A DNA stretch of 64,000 nucleotides from Macrothele yani (GCA_039090855.1 CM077007.1:12325515-12389514), one strand, 5' to 3'; shown: positions 34,450 to 46,213, counted from the first letter of the stretch. Made by a program: numbers and translations. Notes: generated from the sequence alone by a model not told the origin.

Positions 34450-35374
34450 AAAAAGTGAAAAGGAAAATTAACTTGAGCCCGGGCTTACGAGCCAGAGGTT
34501 CAGTCAAAGATTCAATATAAGAGTCTATCGGGTCCTGGAGCGTGCCCGGAACACTTTCCCGGCTTTTTGTCATAGCCAGGGCCCGTGCTCATCTCTACAG
34601 CACATGGCTCAAAAAAAAAAAAAAAAGAAAAAAAAAGATGTATATTCAGGCCGACGTCTAAAGATGCACACAGTGCACATAATTGTTTGGAGTTACATGC
34701 CCACAAGTCACAAATTGAGGAGTTTGAAGCAAAAGGGGACAGCTTCAGTTTTGGTCGATTTTTACTTAACACGTTTATTAATCTAAGAAAAATATGCCGT
34801 ACCGATTGGTGCAAGAACGAAGCAGATCGGATAATAAATGGGTAAGATATTAATGTTTTGGGAGCTGCCACCCCCCCATCACCGTTTGGTGCAAGTACGA
34901 TGCAGACCGATGAATAAAATTGCAATATTTTATATGTTTATTCACAAAGGGATTTGCAATGTTGTTTAGTGGTCATTAAACACATTTTATTAACATTATT
35001 TAGCTTTTATATCCTTACTAAATGCAAAATTTAATGAAATTTATTACATTTGGTGCAAATAGGATTCAACTCCATTTTCTTTTATATTTATCCTACATTC
35101 ATTTCAGGGACAAAACATTCAGAAACCACATGTGTTTATTAGAGGCAATGTTATCTTTACAGTGGGAAATTTTTTGCCAACTTCAGTTAAACCGTATTTT
35201 ATATAAAGAGTTTTTTCTTATTCCCCACAAAATGTCGAAAAGGGAGCTGCCCCCTTTTTACTGCAAGCTCCTCAATTCTACAAGAACTGCAGTCTAACGA
35301 CTGTCCAAAACATGAAACATTTGCTAATGATAATCGTGAAACATTCGCTTATTGACGAGGATAATGAATTCTTG
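34450..35374. other. No gene seen; A run
   Basis: A long A-rich run at about 34611-34636 generates lysine-rich false frames. TGGTGCAAGTACGATGCAGA and TGGTGCAAGAACGAAGCAGA (34884, 34808) mark a duplicated ~75-bp unit. No gene is recognised. Confidence 0.45.
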
Positions 35375-35790
35375 CTAGTTTTCAGACGAGGTTACGTTCC
35401 ATCTTAGTGATACAGTCAACAGACAATTGCGTATTTGGAGATAGGAATACCCATGTGTCATAAGCAAGCATATTGGGACAGTCCGAAAATCAGTGTCTGG
35501 GGTGGGCAAATGTATGACCGGATTCCTTTCGCATTCGCCCAGAAAATGGTTTCCGCAAATGTGTATCTGGATATGCTCATAAAGTGCGCCACACGCTACT
35601 GCAGGACAGGCAGCCGACTGTCATCTTCTAATCAGATGGGGCACCGCTTCACTGGGCACACGTCTGGAAAACTCACGATACAACATTTTTAAATTGATGG
35701 ATTGGTAAAGTGACGGATCAATCCCATGGCTCCAAGATCACCAGAACTTACATCACTGGATTTCCTCCTGTGAAGTTATGTTAGAGATTT
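35375..35790 (+). pseudogene. mariner/IS630-type transposase relic
   Basis: In broken frames the sequence reads FSDEVTFHLSDTVNRQ, WDSPKISVWGGQMYDR, ANVYLDML and PMAPRSPELTSLDFLL, then SYVRDLVY. This order (DEATFH ... SPKVNVW ... PPRSPDLTPLDF) is that of a widely repeated arthropod mariner-like transposase. The central catalytic block (QQDGAPPH) is not readable. It is a pseudogene fragment with no TIRs seen. Confidence 0.8.
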
Positions 35791-35913
35791 GGTTTATACA
35801 ACAATTAGTCCAAATATCAGGATTTTGCAAGAACATATTACAAGTGCAACGCCTCACAAATGTTACAAAATGTGTGGTGTTAGTGTATCATTTTGACATT
35901 TTGAGTGCCACGA

Positions 35914-36121
35914 CACTGTTAAAATTTCTGTGGTAGGTTGCACCAAAAAGTGGTGAAACATCAGCTGCACCACTTCTATAAAAAAACACCATTCTGTGGT
36001 GCAAAATAAACCCAACAACACGGTGCAACCTTGTACCATAACGTAGTGAAAAGTTGAACCACGGTGAAAATGGTGCAGCACCACTTTTTGGTGCAACCTA
36101 CCACAAAATTTTTAACTGTGT
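35914..36121. mobile_element. MITE with ~45-bp terminal inverted repeats
   Basis: ACTGTTAAAATTT with TGTGGTAGGTTGCACCAAAA on the left is answered by TTTTGGTGCAACCTACCACA with AAATTTTTAACTGT on the right. The ~208-bp unit is non-coding and has several internal GGTGCA/TGCACC motifs in both orientations, which could be repeated transposase-binding sites. No clear target duplication was identified. Confidence 0.85.
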
Positions 36122-36234
36122 AGATGTGCACGTGTAGAAAGAAGTTTATTAAATTCATTAACAATATATCAAAATTATATATATATATATAAACACCCAT
36201 ATCATCATCATCATCATTGTCAACCATTATCAAT

Positions 36235-37755
36235 CTACTGCTGGACGAAGGTCTCCCCAAGTTTCCTCCACAACGGTCTGTCTTGTGCCAGTCTCCTCCA
36301 TGTTACTCCCGCATACTTTCGAATTTCATCCACCCATCGCCCATGTGGTCTTCTTCTGGGTCTTTTCCTGTCCCTTGGACTCCAATCTAAAATTTCGGCT
36401 GTCCATCGATGGTCTGTCCTTCTGGCAGTATGTCCAGCCCATTGCCATTTCAGGGATTTAACTCTGATCATGATGTCTTCCACTCTTGTCATTTTTCGGA
36501 TCCACGAGTTCCTCTTCTTATCTCTCCTGGTTACACCAAGCATGCACCTCTCCATGCTGCTTTGAGTTGCCTGCAGCCTTTGTATGTATCTTTTAGTTAA
36601 GGTCCACGTCTCTGCACCATACGTAAGCACTGGAAGGATGCATTGATCAAACACTTTTCTTTTAAAACATAATGGCATATTGCTCTTGAAAATTATGCTG
36701 TTTCTTCCAAAAGCTCTCCAGGCAAGTTTTGTACGCCGATTAATTTCTTCATCAATGTGACCCTCACTTGATATCTGCTGTCCAAGATAAACGTTCGTGT
36801 CTGTTATCTCTAGCTTTTCTCCATCAATCGATAAATCTTCATTTCGTGTAAAAGCATTGAACATCACTTTTGTCTTCTGAAAGTTCATTTTTAATCCCAC
36901 TTCTTTACTCTTGTCAACAAGTTCTTGGATCATACTCTGCAGCTCTGATGGGGTAGTTGCAAAAATGACTATGTCATCAGCAAACCGAAGGTGGGTTAGA
37001 TAATCTCCATTAATCTTTATCCCCTTGTTTTCCCAGTTCAGTGAATGAAAGACATTTTCCAATGTGGCGTTAAAGAGCTTCGGAGATATGGTGTCATCTT
37101 GTCTCACTCCCTTTCCAATTTTTATGTGTGTTGTATTTTCAAACAGCCGAATCTTTGCACTTGCATTTTCATAGATGTTATTAATAATATTAATGTATGC
37201 ATCTTCAATACCGCAGGATTTCAGAGCCATTGTAACTGCTGATGGTTTCACCGAATCAAAGGCTTTTTCATAATCGATAAAAGCCATGCACAGTGGAAGT
37301 TCATATTTCCTCGCTCTTTCAATTAGTTCTCTCAGTACGTGGATATGATCTATTGTGCTGTAGCCACTACTGAATCCAGCTTGTTCTATCGGTTGAGCCA
37401 TGTTCAGTGTTACCTTCAAGCGGTGTGAAAGAATTTTAGTGAAGATTTTATAAACCACTGATAGGAGGCTGATAGGTCTGTAGTTCCTGAGATCCTCAAT
37501 GTCACCTTTTTTATGTAGCAGGATCATTATAGCGTTGTTCCAATCTTCAGGAATCTTCCCTTCATTAAGGCACCGAGTGAAAATTTGAGCGAGTACTGTT
37601 TCGATTTCTCCACTGGCTTCTTGTATGATGTCTACAGAAATTCCATCTTCTCCTGGAGCTTTCCCCCGCTTCATGTTCTTGATTGCATGTACAACTTCTG
37701 CTGGAGGACTGGAAGAACGCTGGTACTGGTACCTTCTATGATGTGTGGAGTACAT
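36235..37755 (-). CDS. RTE reverse transcriptase, 506-codon open frame
   Basis: Reverse transcriptase of an RTE LINE, used for target-primed reverse transcription. Visible in order: MKRGKAPGEDGISVDII, RNYRPISLLSVVYKIFTKIL, motif A AFIDYEKAFDSV, motif B GVRQDDTISPKLF, motif C RFADDIVIF, then the C-terminal LPVLTYGAETWTLTKR, WAGHTARRTDHRW and GRWVDEIRKYAG. The frame is uninterrupted. The second residue after RQ is Asp in motif B where copies A and B have Gly, which may impair activity. The upstream linker (37839-38261) is in another frame, and the endonuclease is absent. It cannot move on its own. Confidence 0.9.
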   Translation of the reverse strand: MYSTHHRRYQYQRSSSPPAEVVHAIKNMKRGKAPGEDGISVDIIQEASGEIETVLAQIFTRCLNEGKIPEDWNNAIMILLHKKGDIEDLRNYRPISLLSVVYKIFTKILSHRLKVTLNMAQPIEQAGFSSGYSTIDHIHVLRELIERARKYELPLCMAFIDYEKAFDSVKPSAVTMALKSCGIEDAYINIINNIYENASAKIRLFENTTHIKIGKGVRQDDTISPKLFNATLENVFHSLNWENKGIKINGDYLTHLRFADDIVIFATTPSELQSMIQELVDKSKEVGLKMNFQKTKVMFNAFTRNEDLSIDGEKLEITDTNVYLGQQISSEGHIDEEINRRTKLAWRAFGRNSIIFKSNMPLCFKRKVFDQCILPVLTYGAETWTLTKRYIQRLQATQSSMERCMLGVTRRDKKRNSWIRKMTRVEDIMIRVKSLKWQWAGHTARRTDHRWTAEILDWSPRDRKRPRRRPHGRWVDEIRKYAGVTWRRLAQDRPLWRKLGETFVQQ

Positions 37756-37838
37756 GCATCATCCCTTTCATATAACTTGGAGTAGAAATCTTTCACTCTT
37801 GTCAAAATTTCGCCTCTATTTCTTGTTACAGAACCGTC

Positions 37839-38252
37839 TTATTTTCTCAGTGCCATAATCTGTTTTCTTCCCTTACTGAGATGTCCCTTTGCTATCTTTA
37901 GGCTTTGGTTGTTTTCAATTGCTTTCCTCACTAGCTCACAGTTGAATTTCCTTACGTCTTCAGTGATACTTTTTCGTACTGTTTTGCATAGCTCTATGTA
38001 TTCCACTTTGGAAGTCACATCTTCTTTAGTTGTCCTCATCTCTCTTCTTTTTTGCATCAACATTTTGGTTTTTCCTGATAATTTGTTCACATGCAACTTG
38101 TTCTTAGACCCAGCTAATTTTGTTGCTGTTTCCATAAGATCTTTGGTTACTTTTCTGTTAACTTCAGAAATATCCACTTCTTCCGATGTTAGGCCTTCTA
38201 AACCAGAGAATCTGTTCTTCAGTTCCAACTTGAAGGTATTATGGTGTTTTCT
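37839..38252 (-). pseudogene. RTE endonuclease-RT linker region
   Basis: A lysine-rich linker matching copy B in another frame (KHHNTFKLELKNRFSGLEGLTSEEVDISEVNRK, and so on). A frameshift or small deletion near 37760-37840 separates it from the RT frame. It belongs to copy C. Confidence 0.8.
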
Positions 38253-38260
38253 AACACCCA

Positions 38261-38263
<3 letters not shown>

Positions 38264-38291
<28 letters not shown>

Positions 38292-40290
38292 TTATCTGGA
38301 ACGCTCTCGAGATGATAAAGTGATTGCGTGCTATATAATAGCACGCGATCACTTTTAGATGTCAAGGTGATCGTGCGCTAACTTAAAAACATTGGATTAT
38401 CAATGACTCGAGTTCTATTTTTCCGGTCTACAAAATTTGGACTGAAATCTTAATATCACGGCAAGTTGAGTTTGTATATTAATTTAATTTAGCACAATTC
38501 GAATATTAATTTGTACGCTTTAATTTTTTTTAACTTTTTTAATTTAGCTAACTTTCCGAGTTTAGTGCTGATTATATTATAGATTTTGCAAAATATCCAT
38601 CAATTTAGAACTCTCTAACCTACAATAAAAACTGAAATCTTGAGTTGTCAAAGTGAGCAAAATATCATCTAAAAACAGATATAGCCCCAATAACACATTG
38701 CTGATAATTCAGATAGTTCCGATTTGTAATATCAGCCAGATGTTGCATTATTTTGTAGAAAAAGCTTTGGTATGAAGCTTTAAACTAACCGTTGAATAGG
38801 ATAGTCTAAAACAAGACATGAACGGAAAAACAAGTGTGCCGGAGAAAAAGTCATTTAACGCAAAAAATCAAAGCAAAAGTTGTTAAGGTAAGTTTAAACG
38901 AAAACGGCTGGACTACAAGGAAAATTGTTAAACAAGAAAAAATATTTTACGCAGAATGTTATTTATCGCGAGGTCTTTTGTAAAACTTAAATAAATAGCA
39001 TATAATTTTCAGTTCTGACATGAATGAGTTTTTCCTGTATAAGTTTTTACTATGTTTTCTTACAGAAATCCGGCGCCTATTTGATTTGTTTTCAAACTGC
39101 TTTAATTAAAAATTTCACCCCGTCGGGCTATATATAGGCTAGTTTTGTATATTCATCTACTTCTGTTTAAAGCTGCTTTTAACTACCAGTGTTCATTTAA
39201 AAATTACAATATGCTTAAAACAGGAGAATCATTTATGGACACCTCGTTTTATTTATTCATATATATTCCAAAGAACGAATAAGATAATTTTTCCTTTACG
39301 TTCACCTGAAATTAAATTTACAGAATATTTTATTTCCAAATTCACAGGAAATTTAAATAGCGGTGAAATTATTCATTAAAATTTCAAAACAAAGTATATA
39401 AATGCACATTTGTGAGGGCAGTTCGCCCAATTTGCCACTCCCTCGGATTCGCTAATGTCTGTAAAGAAAGCTGTAGTTGCCCATGCTCACAAAATTTGCT
39501 TAATCGCCCACTTGAAGCATTTTTTGGAAACACTGTCATGCACAAAAAGCTGCGATAACTTCGGTTTTGTTCGCAGTTTTCGTTCGAAAGGCTGATAAAT
39601 GTTGAATGAAGACGGAAATAAATATCTGAGGTACTATAGAGACGATATATTATCGAAAAACACAGCAGCCGGAAGCAAGGATCAATTAATCGGAGGGTTT
39701 CCGGAAGCGTACATTCTTTTGCCTTCATCCCATTGCATCTTTTTTTATTTCGTTTGACCTTTGCGAGCAGTTCTGCGAGGTTACCATATTTACCATACCT
39801 ACTACAATGACGTGTGACAAGGCGGAACGTTTTTTTAATGTTATCTGGAACAACGGGATGCACACTACCATGCAATATGAGACAGGATTTTTTTATTTTT
39901 TTGGCCTGGCTATGCTTGACCTTAACAAAGGGACGAAGCTCTTTTTTTTTTTTTTTTTTTAATTTCGGTCTCCGGTTATCACAAATCTTTGTAGAGCTGT
40001 AAGGTGACACAAGGTTGACCTGACTTGTACCTTTCGTTTTAAAGCTTACAGTAATTCATCCTTCGGGTCGCAACGTGACCGACAAGGTCTTTACGGATAT
40101 CCCGTTGCCTCACATTTATCGCATTATGTTGCATTAAATTAATAAAAAATAGACACCCAATAAAAAAAGGTACAACTGCCTTACATGTAAATCGTCCTAA
40201 GAAGTCGCGCATGGTTGAATTGAACTGTACAGTTATTTCCAAACACAATTTCTTAATGTCTTATTGCCTCCTTAGATTTGCGAAATAATG
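38264..40290. other. No gene; one small hairpin
   Basis: A hairpin lies at 38318-38355: AAGTGATTGCGTGCTAT against ATAGCACGCGATCACTT, 17-bp arms, one mismatch, 3-base loop. A 208-codon minus frame (39384-40010) has no known domain and includes a homopolymer-coded lysine run. I do not call it a gene. Confidence 0.5.
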
Positions 40291-40384
40291 AACTCATCGT
40301 TGCACAAGAAAAATGACACCGAATTTTTCGGTTGCAATAATTACGTCTTTTGAATCCTTTCCGACGCGAATAAAATTTATCATA
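40291..40384 (+). repeat. Satellite boundary module, left part
   Basis: ATGACACCGAATTTTTCGG ... ACGTCTTTTGAATCC ... AAATTTATCA matches modules at about 44785-44885 and 62004-62115. It is continuous there, but here it breaks at AAAATTTATCATA (40372-40384) and resumes at 41956 after a 1.57-kb insertion. Confidence 0.75.
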
Positions 40385-40537
40385 ATACAAATGTGGAAGT
40401 TGTGAATCCGTTTATTGGTGTAAATATGACATGTATGTTAAGTCAGATAATATTTCTCAAGTTTTCGGATATTTTCTGATTTAACATCCATGACATATTT
40501 ATACCAATAAACAGATTCACATCTTCCAAATTTGTAT
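40385..40537. repeat. Inverted SINE-C arms
   Basis: ATACAAATGTGGAAG ... GTTAAGTCAGATAATAT is followed, about 15 bases later, by the inverse TTTTCTGATTTAACAT ... CTTCCAAATTTGTAT. The arms are ~65-70 bp with mismatches. Both match the body of SINE-C at 41865-41925. Confidence 0.75.
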
Positions 40538-40750
40538 GCCGCCCCGGTGGCGCAGTGGTCTAAGCGATGGCTTATGACCCTTCGTCCGGAAGGGGTCCGG
40601 GTTTAAATCCCGATGAGGCATGGATGTTGTGCTTGTCTTACGGCACTGACTCTCTCCTCTTCCTTGGAACCAGTGACCCTAAATTAGGGACGGGAGACTG
40701 CTTATAGCCCATTGAGTTGCTCACGGTGGTCGTTAAACCTTAAATAAAAA
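40538..40750 (+). mobile_element. SINE-A copy (plus)
   Basis: A full-length element, with the tail changed to TTAAATAAAAAG. It splits a SINE-C piece: CTTCCAAATTTGTAT before it and ACAATGGTGTAATC after it are contiguous at 41915-41940. Confidence 0.9.
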
Positions 40751-40913
40751 GAACAGAAGCAATTGTGTTGTAGATACAATGGTGTAATCTCTTATTTCAT
40801 TCATTGATATTCTGCGTCTCCGGACAATCACGGGAATGAATTCTAAACCTCCAGATTAGCTAGATGTGAATGCCGGTTGCTTCGACTAGCGAATCCTGTG
40901 ATGGTTATAATCT

Positions 40914-41721
40914 AAGCCGACCAAAAGTACCGAATTCTTGAGGACAGTCCTCAAATTTAGTTTACAGTCCCCAAAAATGTGTGATGACTTTGGGAACGCA
41001 AATTGTCCTCAATTTTTGATGTTTGTCCCTAAATGTTCTTGAATTAACACTTCCTAATTGAATTTCCAATGAAAAATGTTCTTAAAAATAGTTTTTCTTG
41101 TGTTAATTTTCCAATATGCTTCTTGTGAAAACAAATTTTAATGGTTGTATTTTCCCTAGTTTAAGATCTACCGTGAGCAACTCTTAAAGACTATGAGCAG
41201 TCGCCTGTCCCTAATTTGGGGGCATTCGTTCTAGGGAAGGGAGAGAGCAAATGCTGTAAGACCTATGCCTCATTCGGGATTCGAACCCGTACCAACTTGT
41301 ACGAATGGTCAGTGGCCTGCACTAAGTGCACTGGGGCGGCCAGATTTCGACTGTACTTGTTCTCAGTTCCTCTGAAAACTATGGCAACATGAAAAATTCG
41401 CCATGCAATCCGTTCATTAGTGTGTAGCTTGATTTTAATTCAGCACATGTACCTAAGGTAAAGCATTTCACTTTTGCTAATATGTTCTCGCCATCAACAT
41501 AGCTCTGCTTAGTCAGTACAAATTACCAACATTCTACACGATATATCCTTTTAAGACCTAAATTTTCATATGTAATATCACAATTATAGAAACAATGCAG
41601 TTTTGTGACGAAAAGGTTTGCTTATTTATTTTGAGTATGTATGTGTCCCCAAATAATCTGCTGATTTGGGGACATCCCGCCATTTTGTCGCCAAATCAGT
41701 ATTCCAATATCTGGTTACCTT
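40914..41721 (-). repeat. Non-autonomous 1-kb repeat (copy 2, inverted)
   Basis: It starts AAGCCGACC and ends GGTTACCTT. It matches 17997-19057 in reverse: GAGGACAGTCCTCAAATTTAG region, CATTTCACTTTTGCTAATATG, AGTATTCCAATATCTGG. It lacks the younger SINE-A found in copy 1 but shares the older SINE. Confidence 0.78.
41165..41342 (-). mobile_element. Old SINE-A-like copy shared with copy 1
   Basis: Minus-strand SINE with GGGATTCGAACCC B-box complement and CACTGGGGCGGCC end. Its flanks correspond to those of the 18606-18811 copy, so both derive from one insertion. Confidence 0.8.
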
Positions 41722-41754
41722 ATTATATTCAAATTAATCGGAAATTTGAAAATT

Positions 41755-41955
41755 GGTCGTTCTGAGTGGTGTAGTGGTTAACGTACTCGGGCGCTATACC
41801 GGAGATGAGGGTTCGGTTTACGCTCCAGGACGACGAAATTTCAAGTTTTCAGATATTATCTGACTTAACATACATGTCATATTAATACCGATAAACGGAT
41901 TCACATCTTCCAAATTTGTATTGTACAATGGTGTAATCCCGTATTTCATTCATTA
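41755..41955 (+). mobile_element. SINE-C copy
   Basis: The tRNA-like head has an A box (TGGTGTAGTGGTTAACG) and a B-box-like GGGTTCGGTTTACG. The body follows (CAAGTTTTCAGATATTATCTG, GATTCACATCTTCCAAATTT) and ends CAATGGTGTAATC ... CATTCATTAAAA. It differs in head and body from SINE-A and SINE-B. The family is defined from two loci in this window only. Confidence 0.7.
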
Positions 41956-44900
41956 AAAATTTATCATAGTTATTAAAAGTCAATGGAACCGGTCAGAAAA
42001 CAATCGACCGGATTTCTACAGTCGACAAAACAGCTAGAAATAGAAACAGCTACTTACTTTCATCAGCGGCTAAAAAAGTATTTTAGGAAAATTAACAAAC
42101 GGCGCACAAAATGTTTCTGGTATCAGTGATAAAGATTTTCAAATCGAACAGTTAAAAGAAGAAATATAGAAGGAAACATGATATAATTCTACGCCTTCTA
42201 GCGGAAGAATTTTGCATAAGAGAAAAGTTGAAGACAGGCGAAAAGTATTCTTCATGGTAAAAGCTATGCTAAGAAAAAATAATTTTTCAAATATGTCTCC
42301 CGGAAGCAGAGATAGCGAGAAAAAGGTTTCGACCTTTACGCCTCTAGCGGTAAAGATGTGAATTATTTATAGATAATAATGGTCCCCATCTTTATTGTAA
42401 CGAATGGCATACAGTGTAAAAAGAAATTTTTCAAAGGGTTTTTAGAAGCGGACATACAGCTGCAAACAGGAGTACACAGACGCTACCTAGCGACAGAACT
42501 GCAAACTACAAAACTCCTGAAATACAAACCTAAAGTGTTCCATGAGATAAATGTACCCGGTGTTAAAATAATTTTTTAAATCACACATTTATAAGCAGAG
42601 CTGTTGTGGAAAACAAATGAAACATTTGCGCCCCATAGTGGCGAAATGGTGCATTGTTTTAGGAAGAAAATATACACAAGTTTTCATAGTTAGTAGTATC
42701 TGACAGAAAAAAAAAATTCAATCGGGTTTTTAGTCCCGCAGATGTTGTTGTAAACGTAAAAGTGAACTTACGCCCAGTAATAGCACACTTCTGCATTAAT
42801 AAAAAAATGAAATTATATGAGAAACATTTTTCAGCGAAAACGCTCTCCAACATAAAAATAATTTCTCAAATCGGACTCTTAGAAGCAGAGATATCGAGAA
42901 AAATGAGATATACATCTACGCCCCCTGGCGGAAAAAATGTGCAATATTTTAAGCTGGAGGTATTCTGAAAAGGTTTTCTGTGGTATGTGGTATCGGTCGA
43001 CAAAATAATTTTTTCAGTCGAGTTTTCAGAAGCTCTGATTTTGCTGCAAAAGCAGAAATATACACTTACGCCCCCTGGTGACCAAACCATTCTTTACCAC
43101 AAGTTAGAAATTATATGTAAAGCACTTCCCATCAGGAACTGTATCCGATGCAGGAATAATTTTTCAAATCGGAATCTTAGAAGCGAGATATCGGGGAAAA
43201 CGAAATTTACCATTGCTCCCCTAGCGGAAAATCTATGCATTACTTGAAAAATAGACTGTACCTAAAATAGTCTTCGATATAAATGGCATCGAGAGAAAAA
43301 ATAATTTCTTTTAGTCGGATATTTGGAAGCATATATATGGAATTCAATGTATTTTGAATTAGATATTATCTCCATTTATGCTCTCTAGCGGCGAAGTTGT
43401 GCATCGGAAAAAAACCGGAAAGCAAGAATAATCTTTCGCATGTTTCAAACTTCCCAATGTAAAAATAATTTTCTAAATCGGACTAATAGTTGCAGAGATA
43501 TGGTGTTCACAGGTGGACAAAGTGATAACATGAGCACGATCTTTTTTTACACAATAAGTGCTAAAAACAGAATAGGAGAAGAAAGAATCACACAGTTGGT
43601 TTATAAAGACTTTGAAATTCAGTTACTGCTCCGGATTAAGAAATATGTTCACTTTTCTCTTTCGTGTAATGTAAGATGTTTTACATTCGTCACATCAGGT
43701 ACCCAAAAACCATTTGACAAAAAAAAAAAAAAAAAAAAAGAAAGATAACACCGAATTCTCTGGTGCACGTAACACACGTTTCTTACCCTTTCCGACACAA
43801 GAATAACTTTTTCGAAGCGTATTTTTAGAAACGGAGAAAATCAACTAAAAAGAAAATGTTTTTACGTCCCATTGCGAAAAAACTGTGCTTTGTTTTAAAT
43901 CCACAATGTTTGCAATGTTCTTCGAGGTGAATAACCAGTCACACGAATTTTTTCAAACGGACTTCCAGAATCTGCAAAACATTTACTACTGTAGTTGAAA
44001 TACTGACCTCCACTAGTGGCAGAGATGTGCATATTGAAAACTCACAAAGTGGTCACAAAATGTTCCTCACCGCGAAACACATTCGACGCAAAAGAAATGT
44101 TTGAAACCCAACAATTTAGAGCAAAGACATTGAGGAAAACATAATATAACATTGTGCTAATAGTGGGAAAACTCTGCACTATTTGAAGAAGGAAATGAAT
44201 GCAAAATGTTCTTCATAAACAATGGTATCTGATCAAGGAAGAATTATTTTTTTTTTCAACAAGATTTTTAGAATTCGAGATGCTCTCGCAAAAGAGATAT
44301 ACACTGTCTCCCTAGAGCGGCAGAGCGATGCATTATGGAAAAGCAGAAAATATGCTCAAAATGTTCTCTATAGCGGCGCTATGAGACGGAAAAGGAAATT
44401 TTCAGATACGACCTTTAGAACAAAATTATGAGCTAAAGAGCTTAGATATTTAAGCTGTCAGTGGAAAAACTACGTATTTTTTTGAGCTGGAGATATGCAT
44501 AAACTGTTTTCCGTGAAGAGTGGTATCTCATCGAAACTTAGTTTTCCAGTTAGGTTGTTCAAAGCGAGGATACAGCTACAAATACATTGAAGATGGAAAT
44601 ACGCACTTTTGCATCTTAGTGGCACAAATGTTTGTTATGGAATATTCGAAATTCTATGAAAAATATTCTTCATCATGAATGATATCCGACGCAAAAATAA
44701 TTTTTGAAGCCCAGAAGATGGGAAAAAATGAATATACGTTTACACCTCTAATGGCAAGGTCACTCATAAAAAAAACGAACAAGAAAGACGACACCGAATT
44801 TTCGGGTGTAATAAGCACGTCTTTGGGAATACGTTCTGACGCAAATTAAATTTATCAAAGCTATTCAAAGTCAATGGAACCGATATGGAAAACAATAATA

Positions 44901-46197
44901 TCTGACGGAAGAAAGACGTTTTTGAATCGGGTTTTTAATCCCTCAGATATTGCTGTAAACGGAATCGTGAGCTTACGCCCTCTGGTTGCAGACTTGTGCT
45001 TTAAGAAAAACATGAATTTATATGAGAAACATTTCGCACCGGAAACACTCTCCAACATAGAAATTATTTTTGAAATCGGACTCTTAGAAACAGAGATATC
45101 GACAAAAAATAAGATGTGACTTTACGTCCCCTGGTGGGAAAACCATGCATTATTTTAGGAAGAAAGTATTCTCAAAAGGTTTTTCCATATGAGCGGTATC
45201 GGACCAAGAGAAAAACCATTTAGTCGAGTTTTCAGGAGCCCAGATTTTGCTACAAATGCATCATAAGCAGAAATTAACACTTATGCCCCTGGTGGCCAAA
45301 CCATTCTTTACCAAACATTAGAAATTATGTGAAAAATATTTTCCATCCGGTTTTGTATGGGATACAGCAAGAACTTTTCAAATCGGAGTTTTAGAAGCAG
45401 AAATAACTCAGAAAACGCAATTTACCTTTGTACTCTCTAGCAGAAAGTCTATAATTTACTTGAAAATTTTGAATTTATAGGAAAAACATTTCGCATCGGA
45501 AACACTATCCAACAAAGAAGGAATTTTTCAAATCGGACTCCTAGAAGTAGAGATATTGCCAAAAACAAGATATATATCTACGCCCCCTGCCGTAGAAACC
45601 ATGCATTATTTCAAGAACAAAATGTTTCTAAAAGGTTTGCAGACATGAGTAGTATTGGTCAACAAACGACCTTTTTTGAACCGAGATTTCAGAAGCTCAT
45701 ATTTTGCTGCAAATACATCAGAAGCGGAAATTAAGATTGACGCCACCTGGTGGCCAAAACATTTTTTACAAAAACTAGAAATTATGTGCAAACGATTTCC
45801 CATCAGGAGCTGTATCCGGTGAAGAAAGAATTTTTACAAATCGGAGATTTAGAAGCAGAGATATAAGGGGTAAAGCAATTTACCTTTACGCCCCCTATCG
45901 AAAAGTCTATGAATTACTTGAAAATTTTGAAATTACATGAAAAACATGTCACACTGGAAACACTATCCAAGAAAGAAGGAATTTTTTAATTCGGACTCCT
46001 AGTAGTAGAGATATTGACAAAAATTGGATATACATCTACGCCCCGTGGCGTAGAAACCATGCATTATTTTAAGAAAATGTTTCTAAAAGGTTTGTCGACA
46101 TGAGTAGTATCGGTCTACAAACAACGTTTTTTTTCAATCGAGAATTTAGAAGCCCATATTTTGTTGCAAATAAATCAGAAGCGGAAATTAAGCCTTA

Positions 46198-46213
46198 CGC
46201 CCCCTGGTGGCCA
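46198..46213 (-). promoter_or_regulatory. CTCF-consensus-like site in an A-type unit
   Basis: The minus strand reads TGGCCACCAGGGGGCG, identical to the core of the textbook vertebrate CTCF consensus. Binding is inferred from sequence only. Similar sites with one change lie at 43069, 45741, 62853 and 63312. Confidence 0.5.

Larger units (their letters stand above)
36203..38252 (-). mobile_element. RTE-type LINE copy C with 11-bp target duplication
   Basis: AACACCCATAT at 36192-36202 and 38253-38263 flanks the copy. The 3' tail on the minus strand is a short ATG/TGA run. The 5' end falls in the linker between endonuclease and RT, so it is 5' truncated by about one third. It inserted in an AT-rich tract. 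Confidence 0.93.
40385..41955. mobile_element. Compound insertion in the satellite boundary module
   Basis: AAAATTTATCATA stands at 40372-40384 and 41956-41968, a 13-bp duplication flanking the insert. The module reads straight across this point at 44.8 and 62.1 kb. The insert is layered: inverted SINE-C pieces (40385-40537), a SINE-A (40538-40750), the 1-kb repeat copy 2 (40914-41721) with its own old SINE, and a SINE-C head and body (41755-41955). Confidence 0.7.

Noticed and set aside
39384..40010. 208-codon minus-strand ORF as a host gene
   Set aside because: No recognisable domain, a homopolymer-coded lysine run at its start, and no supporting context.
43440..43748. 102-codon ORF and other ORFs inside the arrays
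   Set aside because: They follow the satellite unit in arbitrary frames and end in an A run. No protein signal is present.
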